Shown: positions 14,509 through 23,886, numbered from the stretch's first letter. The stretch is 34,606 nucleotides of DNA from Bacteroidales bacterium (GCA_017647795.1 JAGCJX010000016.1:1-34606), one strand, 5' to 3'. A program made the numbers and translations. The notes: generated by a model from the letters alone, not told the origin.

Positions 14509-17400
14509 ATGAAACGCACCTTTCTTTTGCTACTCATGCTCCTAGGTTTTGGAGCACAGAGCCTTCGCGCACAATTCGTACTTTCAGGCAGCGACCCGGC
14601 CAGCGCCCGATGGCTGCAACTGGAGTCTGACCATTATACCATTATCTATCCGGCGGAAGTGGACTCCCTGGCCCGCATCTACCTTTCCTTGTTGGAAGAA
14701 TGCCGCGACGGGGTTATGCAACCCCTGCACATCCAGCCGAGCCGGATTCCGGTGGTCCTGCACCCCTACAACTGCCAAAGCAACGGGATGGTAACCTGGG
14801 CGCCCAAACGGATGGAGCTATACAGCACCCCGCCAACCTCCGGCTACCCGGAGAACTGGGAAAAACAACTGGCCGTCCACGAATCCCGCCACGTCGGTCA
14901 AGTCTCCCACTTTGAAAATGGGATCTGGAAATACTTGGGCTACTTCATCGGAGAACAGTCCACCGGCGCCGGATTGGGCCTCTATGTCCCGAAATGGTTC
15001 CTGGAAGGAGACGCCGTGGTAGCCGAAACCGCCTTGTCACAAAACTTCTCCGGCCGCGGCCGCAATGCAGAATTTTCCCAATACCTGCGTACCGCCTACC
15101 TCAACGGCGACTACCGCACCTGGAAACGCTACCTCCACGGATCCTACCGTCATTACACGCCCAACCACTATGTCATCGGCTACTACCAGACCGCCTTCCG
15201 GACCTGGCTGCACAAACAAGCCGACCACCCGGGCAAGCACTTGACCAACCTCGTGGACAACTGGTACAAACTCGGCTTGATTTTCCCGGACAACCAAGCC
15301 CTCCTGGCTTCTTACCAAGGCTGGCTCACCGAGCAATGGAGACAAAACCAGATCGATCGCGGCCCCTTGAGTGAACCCACCCACCTGAAACACCGCAAAA
15401 ACCGCCTGTACACCCACTACGAACACATCGGCCAGCTTCCCACCGAGGAAGGTGAACCGACCCAATACTACGCTGTAAAAAGCAGCCTGGACCGTAGCGC
15501 CCGCCTCCTGCGCATCGACGAACGCGGAAGGGAACGCCTGTTGAGCCATTTCTCCCCCTATGCCGGCCGAATCCTCCAAGACAGTTCCTCCCTGTATTGG
15601 AGTGAAATCATTCCGGACCTGCGATGGGAACACCGGAATTGGTCCGACCTCTACCGCTACGACCTGAGCTCCGGCAAAAAGACCCGGCTCACACGCCGTG
15701 GCCGCTACTTCAACCCGGCTCCGACCCCGGACGGCCTCATTGCGGTCGAATACCCGGTCTCCGGCTCTTCCTACGTTGTCCGGATGGACTCTACGGGCAC
15801 CGTACAATCCCGGATCGAAGCCCCGCAAAAGGGCCAAATCCGAGAAGTTTACTGCCTCGAGGGAACGGTGTATGCGGCCATCGTGATGGAAAATGGACTC
15901 GGTCTCTACCACTGGACCGGTGACACCTGGTTGTGCGACCTCCAACCCCAAGGTCAGACCATCGAACAACTGAATGGTCACAAGGGCCTCCTCTACTTCA
16001 CCTCCGACGTCAACGGAGTGTTGAACCTCTACACCTTTGATCCGACCACCGGAGAGGTCCGCCGGCAGACCGAAGCCCGCTACGGCGCAGCCCATCCCCG
16101 ACCGACCGACGACGGTCTCCTGTATGCAGACTTCACACACCAAGGCTATCGTCCGGCTTCCCTGCCCCGGGAAGAATGGGTCCAAGAAACCCAAGATTTC
16201 TCCAAACCTTACACCGATAGCCTGGCCTATTACCTGTCGGAGCAATACGACTCCTTGCGTCGCCCGACCTACGACCGGACCCGATACGCCGATGCAACCC
16301 AATACCCGGCGAAAAAATACAGCAAACTCGGGCACCTGTTCCGTTTCCACTCCTGGGCCCCGGTGTACTACAACATCGACCGCATCAAGTCCATGAGCTA
16401 CGAGACCTTGTATGACCTCGCTGCATTGGGGCTGACGGCCTACTCCCAAAACAGCTTGGGAACTGCGGTTACCATGTTGGGATATTCTTACCACGAAGGT
16501 TACCACGCCGGACACATCAACTTCACGTACAGCGGCTGGTGGCCCGTACTGGAATTGTCGGCCGACTTCAACGACGGCTCCCGGGTACAACGCGTATTTT
16601 GGAAAGAAGAAAATGAACCGGATGTGTTGTACTACCAAGAGAGAGATACCGACACACCGCTCTTCGAAACCAGTGCACGGATGTACGTTCCCATCAACCT
16701 GAGCCGGGGCGGTTGGTTCCGAGGCTTGGTGCCCCAAGTCGCTTACAACTTCACAAACGAGCCGTTCCTGCTCCTGGACCACCCGACAAAATACCGTCAC
16801 CAACTCACCTACGGGCTGACCTATTACCAACATCTCTACCAAGCCACCTCGGCCATCTATCCCCGTTGGGGCTTTGGCATCAACATGGCTTACGGACACA
16901 CGTTGGGAGCAGAACCCCTCTTTGGAGAGGCCGCTTACGCAAAAATTTACGGATACCTGCCGGGGATTACCACGACCCAGGGGTTGAAACTGTCAGCCAG
17001 CGCCCAATGGCCAATCATCACTGCTGACAACATCTATTCCTTCGGCTCATTCGCCAGCCTGCCACGCGGATTCAAAAATGAACGCATGCCCAACGCTCCC
17101 TATGTGATGGCTACTGCTGATTATGCCATTCCGATTTATTTGGGGGATGTGAACGTGACAAAACTGCTGTACCTGAAACGACTCCAGCTCATCCCGTTCT
17201 GCGACGCTGCCTGCTTCCAATCGAAAGACAAGACCTGGAACCCGATGCTCTCTTACGGAGCAGACGTGCTGCTTGACTTCCATGTGGTGGAATTTGGCAT
17301 TCCGCTCTCACTCGGCGTACGCTATGCCCGCCTAGGAACCGGATTTGATGCAAATACCAATCCGAATACGTTTCAGTTTTTGTTCAACTTCTCCCTGTAA
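14509..17400 (+). CDS. exported protein: zinc-peptidase-like domain, beta-propeller, predicted C-terminal barrel
   Basis: The 963-residue product has a signal peptide (1-21, cleavage after Leu-Arg-Ala). Residues about 35-290 resemble the peptidase-MA (gluzincin) group: HESRH at 124-128 matches HExxH, and KWFLEGDAVVAE (162-173) has the downstream Glu-166 expected as third zinc ligand. Residues about 330-620 contain repeats of the TolB/PD40 propeller type (for example YFTSDVNGVLNLYTFD). The last ~300 residues are rich in aromatic strands and end FQFLFNFSL, as an outer-membrane barrel would. I infer an outer-membrane protein with a periplasmic or surface protease domain; activity and substrate are unknown. 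The start at 14509 follows the promoter and begins the signal peptide. The 3' end overlaps that of convergent uvrC by 28 bp. Confidence 0.8.
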   Translation: MKRTFLLLLMLLGFGAQSLRAQFVLSGSDPASARWLQLESDHYTIIYPAEVDSLARIYLSLLEECRDGVMQPLHIQPSRIPVVLHPYNCQSNGMVTWAPKRMELYSTPPTSGYPENWEKQLAVHESRHVGQVSHFENGIWKYLGYFIGEQSTGAGLGLYVPKWFLEGDAVVAETALSQNFSGRGRNAEFSQYLRTAYLNGDYRTWKRYLHGSYRHYTPNHYVIGYYQTAFRTWLHKQADHPGKHLTNLVDNWYKLGLIFPDNQALLASYQGWLTEQWRQNQIDRGPLSEPTHLKHRKNRLYTHYEHIGQLPTEEGEPTQYYAVKSSLDRSARLLRIDERGRERLLSHFSPYAGRILQDSSSLYWSEIIPDLRWEHRNWSDLYRYDLSSGKKTRLTRRGRYFNPAPTPDGLIAVEYPVSGSSYVVRMDSTGTVQSRIEAPQKGQIREVYCLEGTVYAAIVMENGLGLYHWTGDTWLCDLQPQGQTIEQLNGHKGLLYFTSDVNGVLNLYTFDPTTGEVRRQTEARYGAAHPRPTDDGLLYADFTHQGYRPASLPREEWVQETQDFSKPYTDSLAYYLSEQYDSLRRPTYDRTRYADATQYPAKKYSKLGHLFRFHSWAPVYYNIDRIKSMSYETLYDLAALGLTAYSQNSLGTAVTMLGYSYHEGYHAGHINFTYSGWWPVLELSADFNDGSRVQRVFWKEENEPDVLYYQERDTDTPLFETSARMYVPINLSRGGWFRGLVPQVAYNFTNEPFLLLDHPTKYRHQLTYGLTYYQHLYQATSAIYPRWGFGINMAYGHTLGAEPLFGEAAYAKIYGYLPGITTTQGLKLSASAQWPIITADNIYSFGSFASLPRGFKNERMPNAPYVMATADYAIPIYLGDVNVTKLLYLKRLQLIPFCDAACFQSKDKTWNPMLSYGADVLLDFHVVEFGIPLSLGVRYARLGTGFDANTNPNTFQFLFNFSL

Positions 17401-19196
17401 TACGCCTGCAAGGCTTGGGCGCCTTTCTTCCCGATGGTGGCTTCCCAGGCCTCGTAGCCCGCTTCCCGGATGCGCTTGACGCTCTTGAATGCCTGCAACA
17501 ACTGCTCGATGCGTTTGGGGCCGATGCCCGGTATATCGTCCAGTTCCGAATGAAGTTGCGACGCACTCCGACGATTGCGGTGGTGCGTGATTCCGAAACG
17601 GTGCGCCTCGTCACGCAGGTGCATCAACAGACGGAGGGTAGAAGAATTTTTATCCAACAGCAACGAGTCCATCTGACCGGGGATGACAATTTCCTCCATC
17701 CGTTCTGCCAGCCCTACCACCTTGATGCGAGGGTAGATACCCAGTTCACACAGGGCATCGATGGCCGCACCGACCTGCCCTTTTCCTCCGTCGATGACGA
17801 TGAGTTGCGGCAGCGGTTTTTCCTCCCGCAGCAGACGGGAGTAACGGCGGTTCACCACTTCCTTCATCGTCGCATAATCGTTGGCACCCACCACGGTCTT
17901 GACGTGGAAGATGCGGTAATCCGAACGAGCCGGAGCGGCATTGCGGAAGACCACGCAAGCCGACACGGGGTTCGTCCCTTGCAGGTTGGAGTTATCAAAA
18001 CATTCGATGTGCTCCGGACGCACCTCCATGCCCAAATCCTGACGGACACGGTCCAAAATACGATCCGTATGCTGCTGCGGGTTGGCAAATTCTTCTTTGC
18101 GCAGACGCTCGTGTCGCAAGGCGGCTGCATTTTTCCGGCTCAGCTCCAGCAAAGCAACCTTGTCGCCCCGTAACGGGATGTGCAACTTACGCCCTTCGAA
18201 CTCCCGGTCTGGCAAAAAAGGAACAATCACCTCTTCCGGGCCCCGTCCTTTGCCCCCTTCGACCGCACTGAGCTGGTCGTAAATGGCCTGCATGAACACA
18301 CCGAGCACGCATTCCTGCTCCTCTTCGATGCGCAGACGCAACTCCATGTTCAACGATTGGACAATGGCCCCATCCCGCAGACGCATGAAGTTGCCGAAAG
18401 CCTCGTTTCCCTCGAAGACCAACGAGAACACATCTGCATCAATACGCTGTGAATTGGCCACAATGGAGCGGCTGTAATGCTGTTCCAGCAAGGTTTTTTT
18501 CTCCAGACAGGCTTGAGCCTCCTCAAAACGGAGCTCGGCCGCTGCGGCCTTCATCTTCCGCTCCAAACTTCGGATGAGCGAACCCGTATTGCCCCGCAGC
18601 AGGTCTTTGATTCCCTCCAGTTGCTCGGCATAGGCCGCTTGGGAAATGGCCCCGATGCAAGGGCCTTTGCATCTTTTGATGTGGTAATCCAAGCAAACCC
18701 GGTAGGCCCCTTTCTCAATGGCCGCCTCGGTAAACTTGTGTTTGCAGGTACGCAATTGGTACAACGAATTGATCAGGTCCAGGAGCTGGCGGGCATGGTG
18801 GACCGAACCGTAGGGACCGAAATACAGGGAACCATCCCGCACAAAACGCCGGGTCATAAAAACCCTGGGAAACAACTCGTTCCGAACACAGATCCAGGGA
18901 TAGGTCTTGCCGTCTTTCAACAAGATATTGTACTTCGGTTGAAACTGTTTGATCAGGTTGTTTTCCAACAACAGCGCATCCTGCTCACTATCCACCACCG
19001 TGTGTTGAATTTCTACAATGTGTGAAACCATCACGGCCGTCTTGCGAGAATGCTGGCGGGTCGCCTGAAAATACTGGGCCACCCGACGCTTAAGATTCTT
19101 TGCCTTACCGACATAGATCACCACGCCTTCCTCATTCAAAAAGCGATAAACTCCAGGACTTTCGGGTAACAGCCTGATTTTCTCGTCAAAATTCAT
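17373..19196 (-). CDS. uvrC: excinuclease ABC subunit C
   Basis: UvrC makes both incisions in nucleotide excision repair. The 607-residue protein has the complete layout: an N-terminal GIY-YIG nuclease (GVY at 15-17, YVGKAKNLKRRV at 28-39), a Cys-containing linker (about 150-180), a UvrB-binding UVR helix pair (about 205-240), the RNase H-like C-terminal nuclease (HIECFDNSNLQGT and VIDGGKGQVGAA) and a helix-hairpin-helix end (DDIPGIGPKRIEQLL). Single gene on the reverse strand; no clear -7 box is seen between it and the divergent acyltransferase gene. Confidence 0.97.
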   Translation of the reverse strand: MNFDEKIRLLPESPGVYRFLNEEGVVIYVGKAKNLKRRVAQYFQATRQHSRKTAVMVSHIVEIQHTVVDSEQDALLLENNLIKQFQPKYNILLKDGKTYPWICVRNELFPRVFMTRRFVRDGSLYFGPYGSVHHARQLLDLINSLYQLRTCKHKFTEAAIEKGAYRVCLDYHIKRCKGPCIGAISQAAYAEQLEGIKDLLRGNTGSLIRSLERKMKAAAAELRFEEAQACLEKKTLLEQHYSRSIVANSQRIDADVFSLVFEGNEAFGNFMRLRDGAIVQSLNMELRLRIEEEQECVLGVFMQAIYDQLSAVEGGKGRGPEEVIVPFLPDREFEGRKLHIPLRGDKVALLELSRKNAAALRHERLRKEEFANPQQHTDRILDRVRQDLGMEVRPEHIECFDNSNLQGTNPVSACVVFRNAAPARSDYRIFHVKTVVGANDYATMKEVVNRRYSRLLREEKPLPQLIVIDGGKGQVGAAIDALCELGIYPRIKVVGLAERMEEIVIPGQMDSLLLDKNSSTLRLLMHLRDEAHRFGITHHRNRRSASQLHSELDDIPGIGPKRIEQLLQAFKSVKRIREAGYEAWEATIGKKGAQALQAYYREKLNKN

Positions 19197-19205
19197 AATT
19201 TTTCG

Positions 19206-19213
19206 TAATTTTG
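19206..19213 (+). promoter_or_regulatory. -7 box of the fused acyltransferase gene (TAATTTTG)
   Basis: An exact TAnnTTTG match, 32 bases upstream of the start at 19246. No -33 TTG at the usual spacing. Confidence 0.5.
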
Positions 19214-19245
19214 CGCGTTTAAGTACTTAACCTAAAGATCAAACA

Positions 19246-21039
19246 ATGAGAACAAAGTTAGTCAATATCGCGGATATCCAACAAGCCTTGGGTATGCATG
19301 GCCCCATCGGTGCAGCCATCGGCTCCCTGGCCATCCGGGTCTTGGGCTTCAAAAAACTGAATGAATACTACGCCCAAGTCAACCAATACGAAGGTCGCGA
19401 TTTCTGCGAAAAGGTAATGGAAGCCATGAACATCGGTCACGATGTCTCGGAACAAGACCTGGAGAACATCCCCAAAACCGGTCCGTTCATTCTGGTGTGC
19501 AACCACCCCTTTGGCGCCATTGACGGCATCCTGTTGTTCCGCACCATCGCTTCGGTACGTCCGGACTTCAAGATCCTGACCAACTTCCTGCTCTCGCACA
19601 TTGAAAATCTGAAAGAACACTTTTTGCCGGTGAACCCCTTCTCGGATATGAAATCCAAGAAGAAAAGCTTCCCGGGCATCCGCGCCGCCAAAGAACTGTT
19701 GGCCAACGGCGGAGGTTTGGGACTCTTCCCGGCAGGCGAAGTGGCCACCTACTACAAACGTCCGCTGATTGAAGACAAAGTATGGTCGTCGTCGATGATC
19801 AAACTCATCCGCAGCAGCGAAGTTCCGGTCATCCCGGTTTACTTTGACGGATACAACTCCAAGACCTTCTACCGTTTGGGCAAGATCCATCCCCTGTTGC
19901 GTACCGCACGCCTTCCGATGGAACTTGTGAACAAATCCGGCAAAACCATCTCCATGCGCATTGGCAAACCCATCGCCGTCAACGAGATTGCCGAGTTTGC
20001 GAAAGACCGCGACTTGGAACGCTACCTGCGCAGCCGCGTCTATGCCTTGGAAGCCAGCATGGCCAAAACCGTAGAGAAACACGAGGTGTTGCCGGACAAC
20101 ATCCCCCCGATTGCCGATCCGAAACCGCACGCCTGCCTGGTGGAAGAAATCCAAGCCCTCGAAAAGGATGGATTCTTGTTCAACACCGGCAATTACCGTT
20201 GCTACCTGGCTGCTTACGAGCAAATCCCCAACCTGATGCACGAACTGGGCCGCTTGCGCGAAGAAGCCTTCCGCCGTGCCGGAGAAGGCACCAACACCCC
20301 CTTGGACTTGGACGAGTTCGACAAGACCTACCGACACCTCCTGCTGTGGGATGCTGACAAAGAACAGCTCGTCGGTGCATACCGCCTCGGCATCGGTGAA
20401 GAGATTTATGCCAAACAAGGCATCGACGGCTTCTACACCAACACCTTGTTCCGCTACGATAAAACCAAGGCCGCAGCCATCCTGCCCAAGGCCATCGAAC
20501 TGGGCCGCTCCTTTGTAGCCAACGAATACCAACGCGAGGCCCTTCCGTTGATGTTGCTGATCAAAGGTCTGATGTTCAGTGTAATCAACTACCCGAACTG
20601 CCAATACTTGGTAGGTCCCGTCAGCATCAGCAACTGGTACCCGGACTTCTACAAGAGCATGATGGTACATTACATCGAAAAGAACCATCCGGCCACCGGT
20701 CTGGAAGGCTTGGTGAAACCGACCACACCGTTCACCCCGACCTGCTACCGTTGCGAACTCGACGCCCTGTTGGACAAAAAATCCGACACCGTAGAAAAAT
20801 TCGACCGTTTTATGCTGCGTCTGAGCAACAACACCTTCCGCTTGCCTACCTTGGTGAAGAAATACATCAAGTTGAACTGCCGCTTCTTGGCCTTCAACGT
20901 GGATGAAAACTTCAACTACTGTTTGGATGGTTTGATTCTGATGGACCTCCAGGATACCCCTCGAGAAGAAATCGAGAACTTGGCAAGGGACCGCGAAGAC
21001 CGCCCGCAAATCCTGGCCCGCTTCGGATTCCACGATTAA
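19246..21039 (+). CDS. bifunctional acyltransferase, OlsF-like (ornithine or glycine lipid synthase candidate)
   Basis: The 597-residue protein joins two acyltransferases. The N-terminal half (about 60-270) is of the PlsC type with NHPFGAID (86-93; His-87 and Asp-93, an HX5D variant) and GLFPAGE (about 158-164). The C-terminal half (about 300-590) resembles the GNAT-like OlsB domain, with FLFNTGNYRCYLA, LVGAYRLGIGEEIY and LVGPVSISNWYP. In characterised OlsF proteins the C-terminal part N-acylates the amino acid and the N-terminal part adds the second acyl group, giving a phosphate-free aminolipid. Bacteroides glycine-lipid genes glsB and glsA encode the two activities separately. Whether ornithine, glycine or another head group is used cannot be read from the sequence. 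The stop is two bases from the convergent yidD stop. Confidence 0.85.
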   Translation: MRTKLVNIADIQQALGMHGPIGAAIGSLAIRVLGFKKLNEYYAQVNQYEGRDFCEKVMEAMNIGHDVSEQDLENIPKTGPFILVCNHPFGAIDGILLFRTIASVRPDFKILTNFLLSHIENLKEHFLPVNPFSDMKSKKKSFPGIRAAKELLANGGGLGLFPAGEVATYYKRPLIEDKVWSSSMIKLIRSSEVPVIPVYFDGYNSKTFYRLGKIHPLLRTARLPMELVNKSGKTISMRIGKPIAVNEIAEFAKDRDLERYLRSRVYALEASMAKTVEKHEVLPDNIPPIADPKPHACLVEEIQALEKDGFLFNTGNYRCYLAAYEQIPNLMHELGRLREEAFRRAGEGTNTPLDLDEFDKTYRHLLLWDADKEQLVGAYRLGIGEEIYAKQGIDGFYTNTLFRYDKTKAAAILPKAIELGRSFVANEYQREALPLMLLIKGLMFSVINYPNCQYLVGPVSISNWYPDFYKSMMVHYIEKNHPATGLEGLVKPTTPFTPTCYRCELDALLDKKSDTVEKFDRFMLRLSNNTFRLPTLVKKYIKLNCRFLAFNVDENFNYCLDGLILMDLQDTPREEIENLARDREDRPQILARFGFHD

Positions 21040-21041
21040 TT

Positions 21042-21317
21042 TTACGGAACTGGATCATAACCGCTGCCGCCCCACGGGTGGCAGCGTAGTATTCTACGCA
21101 CTGTCAGGTACAAGCCTTTGATCGGACCGTGCTTGCGCAATGCCTGCAAAGCATAGGTCGAACAGGTAGGCGTAAACCGGCAAGTCGGTGGTTTCAAGGG
21201 AGAAATGCAGTACCGGTAGAAATGCACCAGCACCAGCAAAGGGAAGAGTGCAATTTTGCGAAGGATGCTACGAAAGTTGCTCCAAGGCTGCTTGGACAGA
21301 TTGCCGGATTCTTTCAT
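21042..21317 (-). CDS. yidD: membrane protein insertion efficiency factor YidD
   Basis: This 91-residue protein carries the nearly invariant YidD signature: [18 protein letters not shown] (43-60) and [16 protein letters not shown] (76-91). YidD sits at the inner membrane face and assists YidC-dependent insertion. The ATG at 21317 overlaps the end of rnpA by 50 bases; a shorter start may be used, because the first ~15 residues are atypical. Order rnpA-yidD is the common bacterial one, but rpmH and yidC are not next to it here. Confidence 0.93.
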   Translation of the reverse strand: MKESGNLSKQPWSNFRSILRKIALFPLLVLVHFYRYCISPLKPPTCRFTPTCSTYALQALRKHGPIKGLYLTVRRILRCHPWGGSGYDPVP

Positions 21318-21618
21318 AACTTACAATTTCTTTGGATGTATAGACCCACAGGATGTCTTTGGCCACAACACCTTCCTGCAAAGAAGTGTTCGACAAGCGA
21401 AAGGCCTCACGAATTCTCCGTTTGAGCAAGTTGCGCTTTACTGCACGCTTGAACAAACGCTTGGGCACGGACACCACAACGCGGTGCTCAGTCTGATCGG
21501 GTTTTTCCAAATAGATGACACGCAGGTAAGGCACTTGGATGGATTTGCCTTGGTTGAAAATCCGACCTACCTCCAGCGGAGAACAGACCCGCATGCGTTT
21601 CGGAAAGATTGCTGCCAT
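21268..21618 (-). CDS. rnpA: ribonuclease P protein component
   Basis: RnpA binds the RNase P RNA and helps it cleave the 5' leader from pre-tRNA. The 116-residue protein has the basic RNR-type helix [18 protein letters not shown] (57-74) and the preceding VVVSVPKR strand. The start overlaps the stop of the upstream lipoprotein gene as TAATG. Confidence 0.95.
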   Translation of the reverse strand: MAAIFPKRMRVCSPLEVGRIFNQGKSIQVPYLRVIYLEKPDQTEHRVVVSVPKRLFKRAVKRNLLKRRIREAFRLSNTSLQEGVVAKDILWVYTSKEIVSYERIRQSVQAALEQLS

Positions 21619-22406
21619 TACTCGCCCTCCGTCACACGCTTAAACAGCCATTTGCCCGAGGGCATTGTCCACTCCATACGTCCTTCCTTCGGCGAGACCA
21701 CCGGCACTTCCACCTGGAAGGCGGATGACAGCCCTGCTTCACCCCAAGCCTCGTTGTCAAAGGTAGTCAGGATCAAGTTGCGGTCGTAATTGCGCCAGGT
21801 ACCGGCGTTGTTTTCAAACAGGATCCATCCGGTCGTATCGGCAGTAGCGATGTGCTCGTAATAGTAGTAATTGGTGGAGGTGGACAAGAATTCAAAACGG
21901 TAACGGTCGTTCGGAACCCCTTCCAATGAAACCGTCTGCCAGATTCCCACCAAGGAATCCTTCAGCACGTCGGTGACCACGCGCTGCCAGGTCTCACGCT
22001 CCTCAACCGAAAGCGGCTGACCGTCCAACTGGAAGAGACGATTGCGGAAGACCATCGAAGAATCGTTCATCTGCTCGAACTCTACCTCGCGATACAGATG
22101 CGAACCTTGGGGATAGCCCTCAATGGCAGACCACGTTCCGGAAAGCTGCAAGGAACAACAGTTGACTTGATAGGTCAGGCGGCTTTCCAACCAGGTTTGA
22201 CCGCCATCTTCGGCAGCACCCACTCCCGAAACATACGCCGTTGAACCGGTTTGGAATTTATAATACAATCCCTCTGGAGAACGCCAGATTCCCGGGAGGT
22301 TGCGACGATAAAACGAAGGATCTTCCTTCATACAAGACACAACCGGGAGCAAGCCCAGCAACAAGATGGGCAAGATCCAGAAGTTCGGTCGTCTCTTTTT
22401 AATCAT
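21618..22406 (-). CDS. hypothetical lipoprotein, two lipocalin-like repeats
   Basis: The 262-residue precursor has an N-terminal basic and hydrophobic signal and a lipobox ending Val-Ser-Cys (Cys-25). The mature protein shows two similar segments, one starting NLPGIWRSPEGLYYKF (about 36) and one starting SLVGIWQTVSLEG (about 151). The G-I-W start followed by beta strands resembles lipocalin-like domains of Bacteroidota lipoproteins. I do not recognise a specific family. It sits without spacing between hemD and rnpA (stop-start adjacent on one side, TAATG overlap on the other), so it should be made with them. No motif suggests a link to haem or tRNA processing. Confidence 0.75.
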   Translation of the reverse strand: MIKKRRPNFWILPILLLGLLPVVSCMKEDPSFYRRNLPGIWRSPEGLYYKFQTGSTAYVSGVGAAEDGGQTWLESRLTYQVNCCSLQLSGTWSAIEGYPQGSHLYREVEFEQMNDSSMVFRNRLFQLDGQPLSVEERETWQRVVTDVLKDSLVGIWQTVSLEGVPNDRYRFEFLSTSTNYYYYEHIATADTTGWILFENNAGTWRNYDRNLILTTFDNEAWGEAGLSSAFQVEVPVVSPKEGRMEWTMPSGKWLFKRVTEGE

Positions 22407-23147
22407 CTATTTGTTCTTTTCCAAGTATTGAGAAAGGGCTTCTGCGATGGACGGACATTCCGGTGTCGGCGCAAGGATCTCAATTTGCAAACCCGCGTCG
22501 GTCACGGCCTTGGCCGTCGCCGGTCCAAAGGTAGCAAATTTGAGCTCGCCTTGTTCGAAATTCGGATAGTTTTCTTGCAATGACTTGACATCCAAGGGGC
22601 TGTAGAAAACAACCATCTGATAATTGTTCAAGTCCAAGGTGGACAAATCGCTGCTCACGGTCTTGGTAAACACCGCTTGTTGGTATTTGAGTTTAGCCTT
22701 GGTAAACAACTTGAACAAGTCCGGTTTGGCATTGTCGGTCGTAGCAATCAGGAAGTTTTCTGCTTTGTGCTTGGTTCCGATGCTGGTGATGATGGAATCC
22801 AAGGTTCCGTTACCGAAGAAGATTTTACGTTTGCGATAAACGATGTGTTTCTGCAAGTAAAGCGCAATCGCTTCGGTCGAGCAGAAGTATTTCATGGTTT
22901 CGGGAACAGCGATGCGGGTTTCTTCACAGATTTTGAAGAAGGCATCGATAGCAGATTTGGCGGTAAACACAACCGCAGTATAATCCAAAATGGCGATTCG
23001 CTGTGCGCGGAACTCACGCGCAGTGATTTGTTGTACCGTAAAGAAAGGTACAAAATCTACAGAGACATCGTGCCGAGCGATAATATCGTTGTAAGGCGAT
23101 CCGTTAGCAGGTTTAGGTTGCGAAATCAGGATATTTTTGATGCTCAT
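22407..23147 (-). CDS. hemD: uroporphyrinogen-III synthase
   Basis: HemD closes and inverts ring D of hydroxymethylbilane to give uroporphyrinogen III. The 246-residue product has the two-lobed pattern of the family: N-terminal ILISQPKP, a central VVFTAKSAIDAFFK, and the C-terminal VVFYSPLDVKSL and FATFGPATAKAVTDAG. Sequence conservation in this family is low, so the call rests on these segments and on the DUF4271 neighbour, a pairing typical of Bacteroidota. A -7 box inside the end of the upstream gene may give it separate expression. Confidence 0.87.
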   Translation of the reverse strand: MSIKNILISQPKPANGSPYNDIIARHDVSVDFVPFFTVQQITAREFRAQRIAILDYTAVVFTAKSAIDAFFKICEETRIAVPETMKYFCSTEAIALYLQKHIVYRKRKIFFGNGTLDSIITSIGTKHKAENFLIATTDNAKPDLFKLFTKAKLKYQQAVFTKTVSSDLSTLDLNNYQMVVFYSPLDVKSLQENYPNFEQGELKFATFGPATAKAVTDAGLQIEILAPTPECPSIAEALSQYLEKNK

Positions 23148-23166
23148 ATCTTACTCTTTCTATCTC

Positions 23167-23886
23167 TTACTTTATACATATTCCGATCCACAAGACCGGT
23201 ACCAAAATTTCAAGGGTGCAAAGATACAAAAATGTAAAGAAAAACGAGATTTTGCTAAAAATAAATGCTTTGCCCAGGGTCAACAGGTACAATAAATACA
23301 GACAGGCCAATCCCCCCTGCACCCAGCCGATACCCATTGACAACGAAGCGGCCAGCACCATCCAGACCACCATCAGGCAGAAAAACGGGTACAACGAAGC
23401 CGTTGCATCCAAAAAAAGTTTTTGCTGCTGGGTAACCCGGCCCACCAACCAAAGGAGCAGACGACGGAACCAGAAATAGGCAATCACAGCCAACCCTACC
23501 CGCAACAGGAATCCGCCCGGATTGTCCTGAAAAGGATCGTAGGGAAGCAAGCGCAAAGAAACCAGGCTGCTGGACAACAAAATGGAAAGGAGCACCAGCA
23601 AGATACTGCGGAAGACCCGAAACAGGAATTTCTGCTCGACCTTGACCCAGTCTGCCCGGTAAAAAAGAGAAGCAAAAAAGACACGGAAGAATGCGGGCAA
23701 GGACTTGCGGAAGATCAAGGACATAAAGAAGAGAAAGAGCAGGGTGATGCCCACAAACTCTCCCATGGAAGAATCCCAGCCAAGCGTCGTTCCTGACAAG
23801 TCCGGCACGGCCAAGGAACCTCCCCACGCCTCCTGAATCGTTCCAACAGGCTTAATTGCCTCGTACAACACGGTATCCTTTTTCAC
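23167..23886 (-). CDS. DUF4271 integral membrane protein
   Basis: The 239-residue protein has a short soluble N-terminus (about 1-40) and then five to six hydrophobic segments (about 45-60, 90-112, 126-150, 160-182, 186-205, 210-238). Size, the LLPYDPF loop (about 113-119) and position directly before hemD match DUF4271 proteins of Bacteroidota. The function is not known. The start overlaps the end of the SUI1 gene by 35 bases, and hemD follows after 19 bases. Confidence 0.8.
   Translation of the reverse strand: MKKDTVLYEAIKPVGTIQEAWGGSLAVPDLSGTTLGWDSSMGEFVGITLLFLFFMSLIFRKSLPAFFRVFFASLFYRADWVKVEQKFLFRVFRSILLVLLSILLSSSLVSLRLLPYDPFQDNPGGFLLRVGLAVIAYFWFRRLLLWLVGRVTQQQKLFLDATASLYPFFCLMVVWMVLAASLSMGIGWVQGGLACLYLLYLLTLGKAFIFSKISFFFTFLYLCTLEILVPVLWIGICIK
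23219..23226 (-). promoter_or_regulatory. candidate internal promoter (-7 box) for hemD
   Basis: TATCTTTG on the reverse strand, 72 bases upstream of the hemD start and inside the last codons of the DUF4271 gene. No clear -33 element. Confidence 0.45.

Noticed and set aside
15037..16899. 620-codon open frame on the reverse strand.
   Set aside because: It is fully inside the 963-residue exported protein gene, is low in charged residues and rich in Val/Gly/Gln, and shows no motif. It is a product of strong codon bias on the other strand.
19258..21033. 591-codon open frame on the reverse strand.
   Set aside because: Mirror of the fused acyltransferase gene. Phe/Val/Gln/Gly-rich translation without domains.
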